A stretch of 64,000 nucleotides of DNA from Lichenicoccus sp965276875 (GCF_965276875.1 NZ_OZ255701.1:1-64000), one strand, 5' to 3'; numbered from the stretch's first letter, positions 8,902 to 17,953 are shown. Translations and numbers: made by a program. The notes: generated from the letters alone by a model not told the origin.

Positions 8902-10397
8902 GCGTGGACCCCGGCAGAAGCGGCGGCGAGCAGGCTCGCCACCGAAAGCTTGTCGCGGCCAATCTCGGCGGCCACACGGCCCTGGCTGAACACCAGCGCG
9001 CGGTGGCAGATCTTGGCGACCTCCTCGAAGTCGGTCGCCACCACCACGATCGCGAGGCCGCCGGCGAGTGCTGCGCGCAGCAGCGCGTAGATCTCCGCCT
9101 TTGCGCCGACATCGACGCCGGCGGTCGGCTCCTCGAGGATCAGCAGCCGGGTGGCCAGCCCCAGCCAGCGGGCCAGCACGACCTTCTGCTGGTTGCCTCC
9201 GGAGAGCGTCTCCACCGGACGCCGCGGATCGTTCGGACGCAGGCTCATGCGCGCGCCGGCGGCGACGCACGAGGCGTTTTCCTTGGCTGGCGAGCGCAGG
9301 CCGAGCAGGGCCGCGCCATAGGCGCCGGGATTGAGATAGATGTTCTCGCGCACGCTCAGTGTCATGCCGAGGCTCTCCAGCACCCGCTCACCGGCGACCA
9401 GCCCGACCCCTTCTCGCATTGCCGCGGCCGGGGAGGCGGGCCGGTAGCGGCTTCCGGCAAGGTGCATTTCGCCGCCGGAGACCGCGTTGCAGCCGAACAG
9501 CGCGCGACCGATGGCGTCCTGGCCGGCGCCGCGCAAGCCGACCAACCCCACCATTTCGCCTTCGCGCAAAGTGAGGCGCACCGGGCCGGCGTCACCCGCG
9601 ACCAGGTCGTCGAGCATCAGGCAAGCGCGCTCGCCAGTGTCGCCGGGGGCCGCGAACACCTGCTCGGGCGGTCGGCCCACGATCATCGCAACCAGGTCGG
9701 CGGGGCTGGTCTCGGCAACGGGCTTGACCCCGACGAGCCGGCCGTCGCGCAGCACCGCGACCCGATCAGCAACCTGGAACACCTCGTCCAACCGGTGCGA
9801 GACATAGATCATGCCGATGCCGGTGGCGCGCAAATCGCGCAGCACCGCCAGCAGCCGCTCGACCTCGTCGGCCGGCAGGCTCGCGGTCGGCTCGTCCAGC
9901 ACCAGCACTTCCGCCCGTGCGGCCAACGCGCGGCCGATCGCCACCAGCGAGCGCTCGGTGCGGCTGAGATGCATGATCCGCGCATCGGGATCGATGTCCG
10001 CACTCATCGTGCGCAGCACCGCCTGCGCCTGCGCGCGCGATTGCCGCCAGTTGATCAATCCCTTGGCACGCGGGTAGCCGACCCCGAGGGCCACGTTCTC
10101 GGCGACGGTCATCCAGTCGATTAGGCCGAGATCCTGATGGATGAAGGCGACCGACTGGCGCTGCCCGTGGCGGGCGGCGAGATGCCGGTAAGGCTCGCCG
10201 CGGAACAGGATGCGTCCCGCATCGGGGGTGTGGATTCCGGCCAGCGCCTTGATCAAAGTGGATTTGCCGGCGCCGTTCTCGCCGAGCAGCGCCAGGATCT
10301 GGCCCTCGTGCAAGGTCAGCGAAACCTGATCCACGGCCAGGGTGCCGCCGAAGCGCTTGCTGACCTGCTCGAACTCCAGCAGCGGCGGCGAGCCCAT
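8898..10397 (-). CDS. Sugar ABC transporter ATP-binding protein (RbsA type, two domains)
   Basis: 499 residues with two tandem ABC domains. Domain 1 has Walker A GENGAGKST (near 40), a divergent signature LSRTERS and Walker B VLVLDEPTAS. Domain 2 has a degenerate Walker A GLRGAGQDAIG, an intact signature LSGGNQQKVVLARWL and LLILEEPTAGVDVG. This pairing of one degenerate P-loop with one normal site is usual in carbohydrate uptake ATPases (CUT2). It starts one base after the idnD stop and overlaps the permease by 4 bp, so expression is coupled to both. Confidence 0.95.
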   Translation of the reverse strand: MGSPPLLEFEQVSKRFGGTLAVDQVSLTLHEGQILALLGENGAGKSTLIKALAGIHTPDAGRILFRGEPYRHLAARHGQRQSVAFIHQDLGLIDWMTVAENVALGVGYPRAKGLINWRQSRAQAQAVLRTMSADIDPDARIMHLSRTERSLVAIGRALAARAEVLVLDEPTASLPADEVERLLAVLRDLRATGIGMIYVSHRLDEVFQVADRVAVLRDGRLVGVKPVAETSPADLVAMIVGRPPEQVFAAPGDTGERACLMLDDLVAGDAGPVRLTLREGEMVGLVGLRGAGQDAIGRALFGCNAVSGGEMHLAGSRYRPASPAAAMREGVGLVAGERVLESLGMTLSVRENIYLNPGAYGAALLGLRSPAKENASCVAAGARMSLRPNDPRRPVETLSGGNQQKVVLARWLGLATRLLILEEPTAGVDVGAKAEIYALLRAALAGGLAIVVVATDFEEVAKICHRALVFSQGRVAAEIGRDKLSVASLLAAASAGVHA

Positions 10398-11447
10398 TCA
10401 GCCGATCTCCAAATGCACCTTGATCGCGCCCTGCGCGCGGTCGGACGCGAGCGCGAAGGCGGCGTTCGCCTCGGCCAGCGGAAAGGTCGCCGACAGGATC
10501 GGGCTCACATCGATCCGCCCGTTGGCGAGGGCGGCGACGGCGATGCCGAACTCCTCATGAAAGCGGAACGAGCCGACCAGGTCGATCTCGCGCGCCATCA
10601 GCAGGTTGACGGGGAGCGGCGTGGCACCCGGCGGCAGCATGCCGAGCTGGACGATGCGGCCGCCCGGACGCATCAGCGCCGGCATGGCGACGATGGAGGC
10701 CGTCGAACCGGTGGCCTCCAGGGCTACGTCGAAGCCGCCGGCAGCACCTGCCAGGTGTTCGAGCCCGCCTGCATCGTCGCGCACATTGACGGCTTGCGAC
10801 GCCCCCATGCGTCGGGCGATTGCGAGCGGCCCATCGAACAGGTCGGTGACGGTGACGCTGCCGGCACCGGCATGCAGGGCCGCCGCCAGGCAGAGCAACC
10901 CGATCGGGCCGGCGCCGGCGACCAGCACGTTGGCACCCAGGACGCGACCTGCGCGCCGGACCCCGTGCAGTGCCACGGCAAGCGGCTCGGCGCAGGCGGC
11001 GAGGCGATACGGCATGTCGGCGGGCACCGGCACGCACTGGTCGGCGCGCACCACGACGGTCTCGCTGAAGGCGCCCTGGATATGCGGCATGAGCGCAGCA
11101 CTGCCGAGGAAGCGCATCCTGCGGCATAAGTTCTCGCGCCCCGCTCTACAGAAGCCGCAATGCAGGCAGGGCCTGCTTGGATTGATCGCGACCCGGGTGC
11201 CGATCGCGGGTGCCGCGAACCCGTCGCCCGCCGCCACCGCGACCACGTCGCCGGCGACTTCGTGGCCCAAGGTCAGCGGCTCACGGATCTTGAAGTCGCC
11301 GACACTGCCTTTGTTGAAATAGGAGAGATCCGAGCCGCAGATGCCTCCCGCGCGGACTCGCACCCGGACTTCACCGGGCAGCAACATGCGGTCCTCGCGT
11401 GCCTCAATGCGCAAATCATGGGCGCCGTGCAGCACAGCAGCCAACAT
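10398..11447 (-). CDS. idnD: L-idonate 5-dehydrogenase-like zinc alcohol dehydrogenase
   Basis: 349 residues from ATG 11447 (MLAAVLHGAHDLRIE, the standard medium-chain dehydrogenase start); longer open frame upstream is antisense to the divergent gene. It has catalytic zinc ligands in AGGICGSDLSY and LTLGHE, four structural-zinc cysteines in PCLHCGFCRAGRENLC, and the Rossmann motif GAGPIGLL. The sequence resembles L-idonate/sorbitol dehydrogenases, interconverting L-idonate and 5-ketogluconate with NAD(P). Pairing with the divergent gluconate 5-dehydrogenase supports the idonate assignment. First gene of the eight-gene minus-strand operon. L-threonine or other polyol dehydrogenases are less likely alternatives. 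Confidence 0.82.
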   Translation of the reverse strand: MLAAVLHGAHDLRIEAREDRMLLPGEVRVRVRAGGICGSDLSYFNKGSVGDFKIREPLTLGHEVAGDVVAVAAGDGFAAPAIGTRVAINPSRPCLHCGFCRAGRENLCRRMRFLGSAALMPHIQGAFSETVVVRADQCVPVPADMPYRLAACAEPLAVALHGVRRAGRVLGANVLVAGAGPIGLLCLAAALHAGAGSVTVTDLFDGPLAIARRMGASQAVNVRDDAGGLEHLAGAAGGFDVALEATGSTASIVAMPALMRPGGRIVQLGMLPPGATPLPVNLLMAREIDLVGSFRFHEEFGIAVAALANGRIDVSPILSATFPLAEANAAFALASDRAQGAIKVHLEIG

Positions 11448-11484
11448 TCCATCCCTACCCAGGGGCTCTCGCAGCACCCTTGTC

Positions 11485-11500
11485 ATGTGACCGTGCACAT
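11485..11500. promoter_or_regulatory. Candidate GntR/IdnR-type operator
   Basis: The 16-bp site ATGTGACCGTGCACAT has inverted arms ATGTG/CACAT around a 6-bp centre. It lies in the 108-bp divergent region between idnD and idnO. It matches the E. coli GntR/IdnR consensus ATGTTACCGGTAACAT at 12 of 16 positions, counted by eye with the consensus recalled from memory. The locus encodes a GntR-like LacI-family protein, the natural candidate to bind here and control both directions. Confidence 0.5.
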
Positions 11501-11555
11501 CGGTATGCCACCCTCCCGGGGCAGGCGTAAGCCCCGAAACTCGGAACATAACGCG

Positions 11556-12329
11556 ATGGTTTCCAGCCTCTTCGACCTGACCGGACGACTGGCGCTGGTG
11601 ACCGGCTCGAGCCAAGGGATCGGCCTGGCACTGGCGCGCGGTCTCGGGCAAGCCGGCGCGAGAGTGGTGCTGAACGGGCGCGATGCGGCAAAGCTCGCGG
11701 CCGCCGCCGCGACGCTCGACGCGGTTGCCCTCCCGGCCGCCGATGGTTTGGGCGTGTTCGACGTCACCGATCCCAACGCCGTCGAGGCTGGGGTGGCGCG
11801 GATCGAGCACGAGGTCGGCGGCATCGACATCCTGGTCAATAATGCCGGCATCCAGCGTCGCGCGCCGCTTGAGGACTTTCCCGTCGAGACCTGGCGCGAG
11901 GTCATGCGCAGCAATCTCGACAGCGTGTTCTTCGTGGGCCAGGCGGTGGCAAAGCGGATGATTGCGCGCGGGCGCGGCAAGATCATCAATATCGCCAGCC
12001 TGCAGAGCGAGGCGGCGCGGCCGACGATTGCGCCCTATACGGCGTCCAAGGGTGCGGTGAAAATGCTGACGCGCGGCATGTGCGCCGACTGGGCGAAGCA
12101 CGGATTGCAGATCAACGCGATCGGCCCAGGCTATTTCGAGACCCCGCTGAACCAGCCGCTGCGCGAGGATCCGGTGTTCGATGCGTGGTTGCGCAAGCGC
12201 ACGCCGGCCGGTCGCTGGGGCCGGGTCGAGGAACTGTGCGGCACGGCGGTGTTTTTGGCCTCAACCGCCTCGGACTTCGTCAACGGCCAGGTGATCTATG
12301 TGGATGGCGGCGTGCTGTCGGTGCTTTAG
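11556..12329 (+). CDS. idnO: Gluconate 5-dehydrogenase-like SDR
   Basis: 257 residues from ATG 11556 (MVSSLFDLTGRLALVTGSSQGIG); the frame upstream is non-coding. It is a classical SDR with TGSSQGIG near residue 16, NNAGIQRR near 90, a catalytic Ser in NIASLQSEAARP and YTASKGAV. The C-terminal half (MCADWAKHGLQINAIGPGYFETPLN) is characteristic of gluconate 5-dehydrogenase/5-keto-D-gluconate reductase, which converts 5-ketogluconate and gluconate with NADP(H). Divergent from idnD across a shared operator region and 21 bp ahead of the 2-hydroxyacid dehydrogenase. Together IdnD and IdnO would convert L-idonate to D-gluconate. Confidence 0.85.
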   Translation: MVSSLFDLTGRLALVTGSSQGIGLALARGLGQAGARVVLNGRDAAKLAAAAATLDAVALPAADGLGVFDVTDPNAVEAGVARIEHEVGGIDILVNNAGIQRRAPLEDFPVETWREVMRSNLDSVFFVGQAVAKRMIARGRGKIINIASLQSEAARPTIAPYTASKGAVKMLTRGMCADWAKHGLQINAIGPGYFETPLNQPLREDPVFDAWLRKRTPAGRWGRVEELCGTAVFLASTASDFVNGQVIYVDGGVLSVL

Positions 12330-12350
12330 AGCGAATTGAAGGTGACGATG

Positions 12351-13286
12351 ATGAGCATGAAGTTGTTGCAGCTCTGCCCGCTGCTTGCCTCGACGCAGGC
12401 GGTGCTCGACGAGCGCTACGTCGTGCATCGCGGGCCCGAGCCGCAAGCGCGCGAGGCGTGGTTGCGCGAGCACGCGGCCGGCGTGCGCGCCGTCGTCACC
12501 GGCGGTCATCTCGGCATCGATAACGCGCTGGCCGCACGACTGCCCGATCTCGGCATCGTCGCGATCAATGGCGTCGGCTATGACCGGGTCGATCTCGCGG
12601 CGATGCAGGCGGCGGGTGTGCGGGTCACCAACACGCCCGACGTGCTCACCGATGATGTCGCGGATCTGGCGATTGCGCTGATGTTCAACGTCATGCGCCG
12701 TCTGCCGGCGGTGGAGCGGCATGTGCGCGACGGCTTGTGGCCGCAATCCCAGCCGCCGCTCGCAAGGCGCGCCTCGGGCCTGCGCTACGGCATCGTCGGT
12801 CTGGGCCGGATCGGTGCCGCCATCGCCACCAGGCTCGCGGGCTTCGGCGGCAGCATCGCCTATACCGGTCCACGTCCGAAGCAGTCCGCGCACGCCTATC
12901 ACGCCGATGTTCGAGCACTCGCGGCAGTGTCGGACGTGTTGTTCGTCGCCACCTCCGCCTCTGTCGAGACGCGCGGGCTGATCGACCGCTCGGTGATCGA
13001 GGCACTCGGCCCGCGCGGCGTGCTGGTGAATATCGCGCGCGGCGCCATCATCGACGAGCCGGAACTGGTTGCCGCCCTCGCCCGGAACCGTCTCGGCGGC
13101 GCCGGACTCGACGTGTTCGCCGACGAGCCGAACGTGCCGGAGGCGCTGTTGAGCCTGCCCAACGTGGCTCTCGCCCCGCATGTCGGCAGCGCCACCGAGG
13201 AGACGCGCGCGGCGATGGGCAACCTGATGCTGGAGAATCTGGACGCCTTCTTTTCCGGCCGTCCGTTGCCCACGGCCGTGGTTTAG
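12351..13286 (+). CDS. D-2-hydroxyacid dehydrogenase, probable 2-ketogluconate/glyoxylate reductase
   Basis: 311 residues. The start is placed at the ATG at 12351, about 8 nt after GAAGG; ATG 12348 or TTG 12336 are possible. It is a D-isomer-specific 2-hydroxyacid dehydrogenase with NAD(P) motif GIVGLGRIGAAIA near residue 148, a catalytic Arg in NIARGAIIDE, Glu in DEPNVPE and His in LAPHVGS. This GhrB/TkrA-like family reduces 2-ketogluconate, glyoxylate or hydroxypyruvate. In this operon, reduction of 2-ketogluconate to gluconate is the most economical reading (inference). A decayed duplicate of its last 26 codons lies at 14482-14568. Confidence 0.85.
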   Translation: MSMKLLQLCPLLASTQAVLDERYVVHRGPEPQAREAWLREHAAGVRAVVTGGHLGIDNALAARLPDLGIVAINGVGYDRVDLAAMQAAGVRVTNTPDVLTDDVADLAIALMFNVMRRLPAVERHVRDGLWPQSQPPLARRASGLRYGIVGLGRIGAAIATRLAGFGGSIAYTGPRPKQSAHAYHADVRALAAVSDVLFVATSASVETRGLIDRSVIEALGPRGVLVNIARGAIIDEPELVAALARNRLGGAGLDVFADEPNVPEALLSLPNVALAPHVGSATEETRAAMGNLMLENLDAFFSGRPLPTAVV

Positions 13287-13313
13287 CCGCGTGTTCCGAG
13301 TCTACCGGCGCTC

Positions 13314-13342
13314 TTGCTTCCGGGTCAGATGAGCCTCATAAT
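13314..13342 (+). promoter_or_regulatory. Candidate promoter of the toxin-antitoxin module
   Basis: TTGCTT at 13314-13319 and CATAAT at 13337-13342 are separated by 17 bp, a good sigma-70 arrangement in otherwise GC-rich DNA. It is 26 bp upstream of the antitoxin start, so transcription would begin just before the inverted repeat. Confidence 0.5.
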
Positions 13343-13347
13343 ATGGG

Positions 13348-13369
13348 TCACATGAATGAGGACATGTGA
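13348..13369 (+). promoter_or_regulatory. Perfect inverted repeat over antitoxin ribosome-binding site
   Basis: TCACATG (13348-13354) and CATGTGA (13363-13369) are perfect 7-bp inverted arms. They flank an 8-nt spacer that contains most of the GAGGA ribosome-binding site, and the right arm runs into the start codon region. It could be the DNA operator for autoregulation by the Xre-type antitoxin or an RNA hairpin that hides the ribosome-binding site. Its position right after the promoter favours the operator reading. Confidence 0.6.
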
Positions 13370-13809
13370 TGTATCCGCTTGAAGTGAGCAAGGTTATGGC
13401 GGCCCTGGGCGGTGCCGGAACCGTTGGCAGCACGCCGCGGACAGTCGTCGAGCTGGCGGCGGCCGTCGCCCGCGGCTTCCCCGGCGGGGTTGTCTCAAAG
13501 CTGGCCGCCAACGCAGCGCCTGACGAGGCAGAGGCGCGCCGCCGCGTCGCCGCACTGGTCACGTCCACCGCCAGTCTGAAGCGGCGGGACCGTCTGTCCG
13601 CGGGGGCGAGCGAGCGCGCCGAACGCCTCGCACGGATCGTTGCACTGGCGCACCAGGCCCTGGGCGCCGCGGACGAAGCGCGGGAATGGCTGAACGCGCC
13701 GCACCCCTTGCTGGGCTCCGCTCGTCCGATCGAGGTCGCCGCGACCGATCTCGGCGCCCGCCAGGTGGAGCGCATCCTGCACAATATCGAGCACGACCTA
13801 CCGGTCTGA
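13369..13809 (+). CDS. Xre/MbcA/ParS-family antitoxin
   Basis: 146 residues from ATG 13369 (GTG 13366 is also possible), with GAGGA 6 nt upstream. The C-terminal part (residues about 75-146) has the DUF2384/MbcA-ParS-Xre toxin-binding pattern: HQALGAADEAREWLNAPHP, then LLGSARPIEVAATDLGARQV and ILHNIEHDLPV. The N-terminal half would form the Xre-like helical DNA-binding region. It is separated by 6 bp from the RES toxin, the standard antitoxin-first order of RES-Xre modules. It should neutralise the toxin and repress its own promoter. Confidence 0.88.
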   Translation: MYPLEVSKVMAALGGAGTVGSTPRTVVELAAAVARGFPGGVVSKLAANAAPDEAEARRRVAALVTSTASLKRRDRLSAGASERAERLARIVALAHQALGAADEAREWLNAPHPLLGSARPIEVAATDLGARQVERILHNIEHDLPV

Positions 13810-13815
13810 TCGGCC

Positions 13816-14283
13816 TTGCCGGTCGGCCTCGAACTGTTCCGCCTCGGCACGGCGAATTACCCCGTATGGGACGGCGCCGGCGCGGCAGCCTATGGCGGCC
13901 GTTGGAACCCACCCGGCGCGCCGGTGATCTACGCCGCCGGCGCCCTGTCGCTGGCAATGCTGGAGCGTCTCATGCAGCGGCGACATCTGGGCCAGACGCT
14001 GTGCGTCGCGGTCGAAGTGCCGGACGATGTGATGATCGAGGATCTGATGACCCGCCCGCCGTCAAACTGGCGCGCCCTCGGCAGTCCGGAAGCCGTGGCC
14101 GCCGGAGGTGAGTGGATCGCAGCCCGGCGCACCCCGCTGCTTCGGGTGCCATCGGCGCTGGTTCCCCGGGAGCCCAACTACCTGGTCAACCCGGCCCATC
14201 CCGACACACGACGGATCAGGATCGGGGTCGCGGAGAAGCTGGAATGGGACGCGAGGCTGTTCGGGGTACCCTCGCCGACCTGA
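13816..14283 (+). CDS. RES-domain toxin
   Basis: 155 residues from a TTG start. The RES fold is recognisable in LFRLGTANYPVWDGAGAAAYGGRWNP split as LFRLG, then YGGRWNPPGAPVIYAAG, then SLAMLERLMQR. These contain the Arg, Tyr and Glu positions conserved in the family. RES toxins degrade or transfer ADP-ribose from NAD+, stopping growth. The length is normal and no active-site loss is evident. Translation is probably coupled to the antitoxin. The C-terminal region LVPREPNYLVNPAHPD is also family-typical. Confidence 0.9.
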   Translation: MPVGLELFRLGTANYPVWDGAGAAAYGGRWNPPGAPVIYAAGALSLAMLERLMQRRHLGQTLCVAVEVPDDVMIEDLMTRPPSNWRALGSPEAVAAGGEWIAARRTPLLRVPSALVPREPNYLVNPAHPDTRRIRIGVAEKLEWDARLFGVPSPT

Positions 14284-14481
14284 CCCTCACCAGCGGAGGT
14301 CTCGGGACGGCGGCTGCGAGGATCATCGCCGTAAACGCCAACGCACTTGCGCACTGGATCAAGGCGACCTTGCCGCTGCCCGCACGTGCAGATGCCCCGC
14401 GCAATGAGACCAGGCTACGCGCCCGGTTGTCGAGGATAAGAGCTCAATTTGGCGTCTTTAACCGCATGCTGGGACGGGCGT
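14284..14481. other. Unassigned 198 bp between toxin and pseudogene remnant
   Basis: Contains no convincing gene. One open frame across it reads NANALAHWIKATLPLPARAD and later RIRAQFGVFNRMLGRA before a stop at 14481-14483, but it has no credible start or recognised family. It may be debris from the same rearrangement that left the adjoining dehydrogenase fragment. Confidence 0.4.
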
Positions 14482-14568
14482 GACGCCGCGCGCACGGCGA
14501 TGGGCATTCCGGTGCTGGAGAACCACCTGGAGGCGTTCTTCTCCGGCCGCGGTTGTCCACCGCCTTGA
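14482..14568 (+). pseudogene. Decayed duplicate of the 2-hydroxyacid dehydrogenase 3' end
   Basis: The translation ends ARTAMGIPVLENHLEAFFSG then RGCPPP and stop. The intact dehydrogenase at 12351-13286 ends TRAAMGNLMLENLDAFFSG then RPLPTAVV. The match is clear at both protein and DNA level but has diverged, including a one-codon insertion. There is no upstream portion of the gene, so this is a remnant. It places the toxin-antitoxin module between two copies of the same gene end. Confidence 0.75.
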
Positions 14569-14576
14569 TGTCACGA

Positions 14577-15827
14577 TCAGCCCTGCCTGAGTTGGCTCAC
14601 CACCGATTGCGGGGTGGGCTGGCTGCCGCCCTGGGTTGCGAGATCATAGATGAGCTGCACTTCGTAGTTCCGATAGGGCGTGCCGTCGGGGTGCAGGACT
14701 TCGTGCTGCCATACCGGCGGGGTTTCTCCCGCATACGGTCCCACCGGTTTGATACCGTTCGGCTCAACAACGATCTGGAAAGCGGTGCCTCCGTATGCGG
14801 ATGCATCGCCGTAGGGGTGCTGTGCTGAGTCCCAGGGGATGTTGGTCTGGGTCTTGCCGACGACGAAGCCCCAATTGATCATGCCGAGATTACGGCTCTT
14901 GCCGAATGGCAGCACTGTGTCGAACAGGCAGCCGATGTTGCGCGCCATATACTCGGTGCAGATCACCGGCCGTCCGTACAGCGCCATCCAGTTGGCCGAT
15001 TGCGCGAAGTTCTCGACGAAGCCGTAATTGTGGAAGCTGTTGATGTCGTTGTTCGCCATGATCGCCGATTGCACGGCGTTGAAGTTGCTGGGTGTCGACC
15101 AGTCGCCTGCCCAAAGGCAACAGGTCAGCGGTTGCGTCGGCGACGCCTCACGCGCCCACGCATAGACCTGCGGCAGCAGGGCTGCGACCAGGTCCAGCTT
15201 GTTCACGGGATCGTTGCTGCCGGAGTTGTCGGCCTCGTTCCAGAGATCCCAAAACACCACGCGTGGATCTGTAGCAAAGCGCGAGATCACCCCCTGTACG
15301 TAGCTCTTCAGGCTCGGATATTGGCTGGGGTCGGCGAGCGTGAGCGCGCCGGGCGATTGCACCCATTGCGAGTTGTGAATTCCCGGCAGCGGTGCTGGCT
15401 GCGGCCCAAGCTTGTAGAGCCCGCGCCAGACACTATCGAACAGCACGAAAAACGTGCGGATGTTGTGGCTGGTCGCAATAGTCAGGAACTGGTCCATCCG
15501 GCTCAGCAAACCCTGCGGGTCCTCGTTCCACAAGCCGTTGTGCAGGAACACGCGTATGGTGTTCACGCCGATGGCTTGCGCCCAGCCCAGTTCGCGATCG
15601 ATTGTCGTGGGATCGAACGTCGCGGCCTGCCACATTTCGAGCTGGTTCACCGCGGTTGAAGTCACATAGACAGGGCCAACCATCCAGGGTTGGCGGTTAT
15701 ACCAGGACGTGGCCCTGGCCTCGGTCCATCGCGTTGCAGCGGCCGCGGCTTGCGCGTCGGCCGGCCGGAGCGCGCCTGCCGCGACAACCCCGGCGGTGGC
15801 CGCCATCACCGATCTTCTGCTGAGCAT
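14577..15827 (-). CDS. Secreted GH5-like glycoside hydrolase
   Basis: 416 residues from ATG 15827, with GGGGGAA about 9 nt upstream. The N-terminus MLSRRSVMAATAG is twin-arginine-like (SRRSVM) with a signal ending near ADAQA. The body is a TIM-barrel glycosidase with proton donor Glu about 198 in WDLWNEADN and likely nucleophile Glu about 292 in VICTEYMARN, plus NTIRVFLHNGLWNED near 90. Clan GH-A is clear; GH5 versus a neighbouring family and the substrate (xylan, mannan, cellulose) are not. It is expected to act outside the cytoplasm on plant or bacterial polysaccharide. Confidence 0.8.
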   Translation of the reverse strand: MLSRRSVMAATAGVVAAGALRPADAQAAAAATRWTEARATSWYNRQPWMVGPVYVTSTAVNQLEMWQAATFDPTTIDRELGWAQAIGVNTIRVFLHNGLWNEDPQGLLSRMDQFLTIATSHNIRTFFVLFDSVWRGLYKLGPQPAPLPGIHNSQWVQSPGALTLADPSQYPSLKSYVQGVISRFATDPRVVFWDLWNEADNSGSNDPVNKLDLVAALLPQVYAWAREASPTQPLTCCLWAGDWSTPSNFNAVQSAIMANNDINSFHNYGFVENFAQSANWMALYGRPVICTEYMARNIGCLFDTVLPFGKSRNLGMINWGFVVGKTQTNIPWDSAQHPYGDASAYGGTAFQIVVEPNGIKPVGPYAGETPPVWQHEVLHPDGTPYRNYEVQLIYDLATQGGSQPTPQSVVSQLRQG

Positions 15828-16042
15828 GATTATGTTTCCCCCGTTCGGGCCACTGACTGGCTTTTTTGCGTTACGGGTCGTGGCCCCGACGACCCGGAGC
15901 GACAATTACTCAGACAAATTCCGGAACATAGTCAAAAAACCGTTATCCAATATGGAAGATGCTTGAGGGCAATCGGCGTTGACCAAAGCGACGGGCGGCT
16001 TTCACGCTGTTCAATCGCCTCAACGCAGCGGCGACCGGCTGC

Positions 16043-17094
<1,052 letters not shown>

Positions 17095-17103
17095 ACGCGC
17101 GGA

Positions 17104-17922
17104 TCAGTCGGATTGAGCGTCCGGGTCTCGTGCTGGAGCGCCGCTGACATCACGTGCAACCAGCGCATCGTCGAAACCGCGATGCAGCAATCCCACCCAG
17201 CGTCGGGCCCAGGCATCGGTGCGTCGCACCAGGCTGGCGCTTTCGTTTGGGTCGGGCAACAGGGTGGTGACGGCGAGTGTCGTGCCGTGATCGTGGCGGT
17301 AGTAGCGCACCGCCAGCAGATGCGCCGGCACCGCCACGTCGAGCTTGCCGAGGCGGTCGAAGGCACGGCTCTCGATCGGATTGCGCGAGGAGACCAGTTC
17401 GCTCGTCACCAGGCGGCGCAGCGACCAGCATTCCTGTGCCAGGGGGTCACCGGCTTGCGCTGGGCTGAGCATATGCACCGGCATACCGGTCGGATCGACG
17501 CAGGCGGCATTCGGGACCGGCGCGTCGCGGTCGGTCGGCGGCGTGCCGAGGGCCACGATCATTCCGGTCATCCGGCCGGATTGCAGACGGGCCAGCACCA
17601 CCCCCTGGCGCGAGACCGGACCCACCGCCTGCAACAGCACGATCTCCGACCAGTTGCCCTGCGGCAGCGGCACCTGGCGGCCGCCGAACGGGATCAATCC
17701 GTGGCGGGTGCCGGTAATCGGGGGTGTCGAGATGGCGGTATAGTCGGGCGGCGCGGTCGCGTTGGGAGGCGTGTAGCGCGGCCCGGTGGGCTGCTGCCGC
17801 CGCAGCGAGACTGTCGGAAGTCGCGGTGGGAACATCGCGGCCAGCGCCGTGGTCGTAACCGCTGTGAACAGCAACAGCCGCCAGGCCGGCGCACGACGCC
17901 AGAGACGGCCGATTACCGACAA
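17104..17922 (-). CDS. Unrecognised membrane-anchored protein downstream of Clp-like ATPase
   Basis: No family recognised. About 272 residues from TTG 17922, 31 bp after the ATPase stop; a longer start overlapping the ATPase gene (18009) is open but less likely. One hydrophobic segment near the N-terminus (LLLFTAVTTTALAAMF) after a basic stretch suggests a signal anchor with the bulk in the periplasm. A proline-rich linker follows, then a soluble domain with LIPFGGRQVPLPQGNWSEIV and two cysteines about 50 residues apart (AACVDP, QECWSL) that could form a disulfide. The C-terminus (RRTDAWARRWVGLLHRGFDD) is helical. Third gene of the ATPase operon. Confidence 0.6.
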   Translation of the reverse strand: MSVIGRLWRRAPAWRLLLFTAVTTTALAAMFPPRLPTVSLRRQQPTGPRYTPPNATAPPDYTAISTPPITGTRHGLIPFGGRQVPLPQGNWSEIVLLQAVGPVSRQGVVLARLQSGRMTGMIVALGTPPTDRDAPVPNAACVDPTGMPVHMLSPAQAGDPLAQECWSLRRLVTSELVSSRNPIESRAFDRLGKLDVAVPAHLLAVRYYRHDHGTTLAVTTLLPDPNESASLVRRTDAWARRWVGLLHRGFDDALVARDVSGAPARDPDAQSD

Positions 17923-17953
17923 GCGACACCCAGGCGTGCGAAGAGGGGCCCGG

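Noticed and set aside
8902..9270. N-terminal extension of the ABC permease frame
   Set aside because: It lies inside the ATPase gene in another frame and is Arg-rich noise; the ATGA-coupled start at 8901 begins with a normal permease N-terminus.
11448..12101. N-terminal extension of the idonate dehydrogenase frame
   Set aside because: Antisense to the idnO gene; the dehydrogenase family start is at 11447.
14112..14483. 123-codon plus-strand frame overlapping the RES toxin
   Set aside because: Its first half is out of frame with the RES gene, and the remainder lacks a start and a recognisable family; treated as unassigned sequence.
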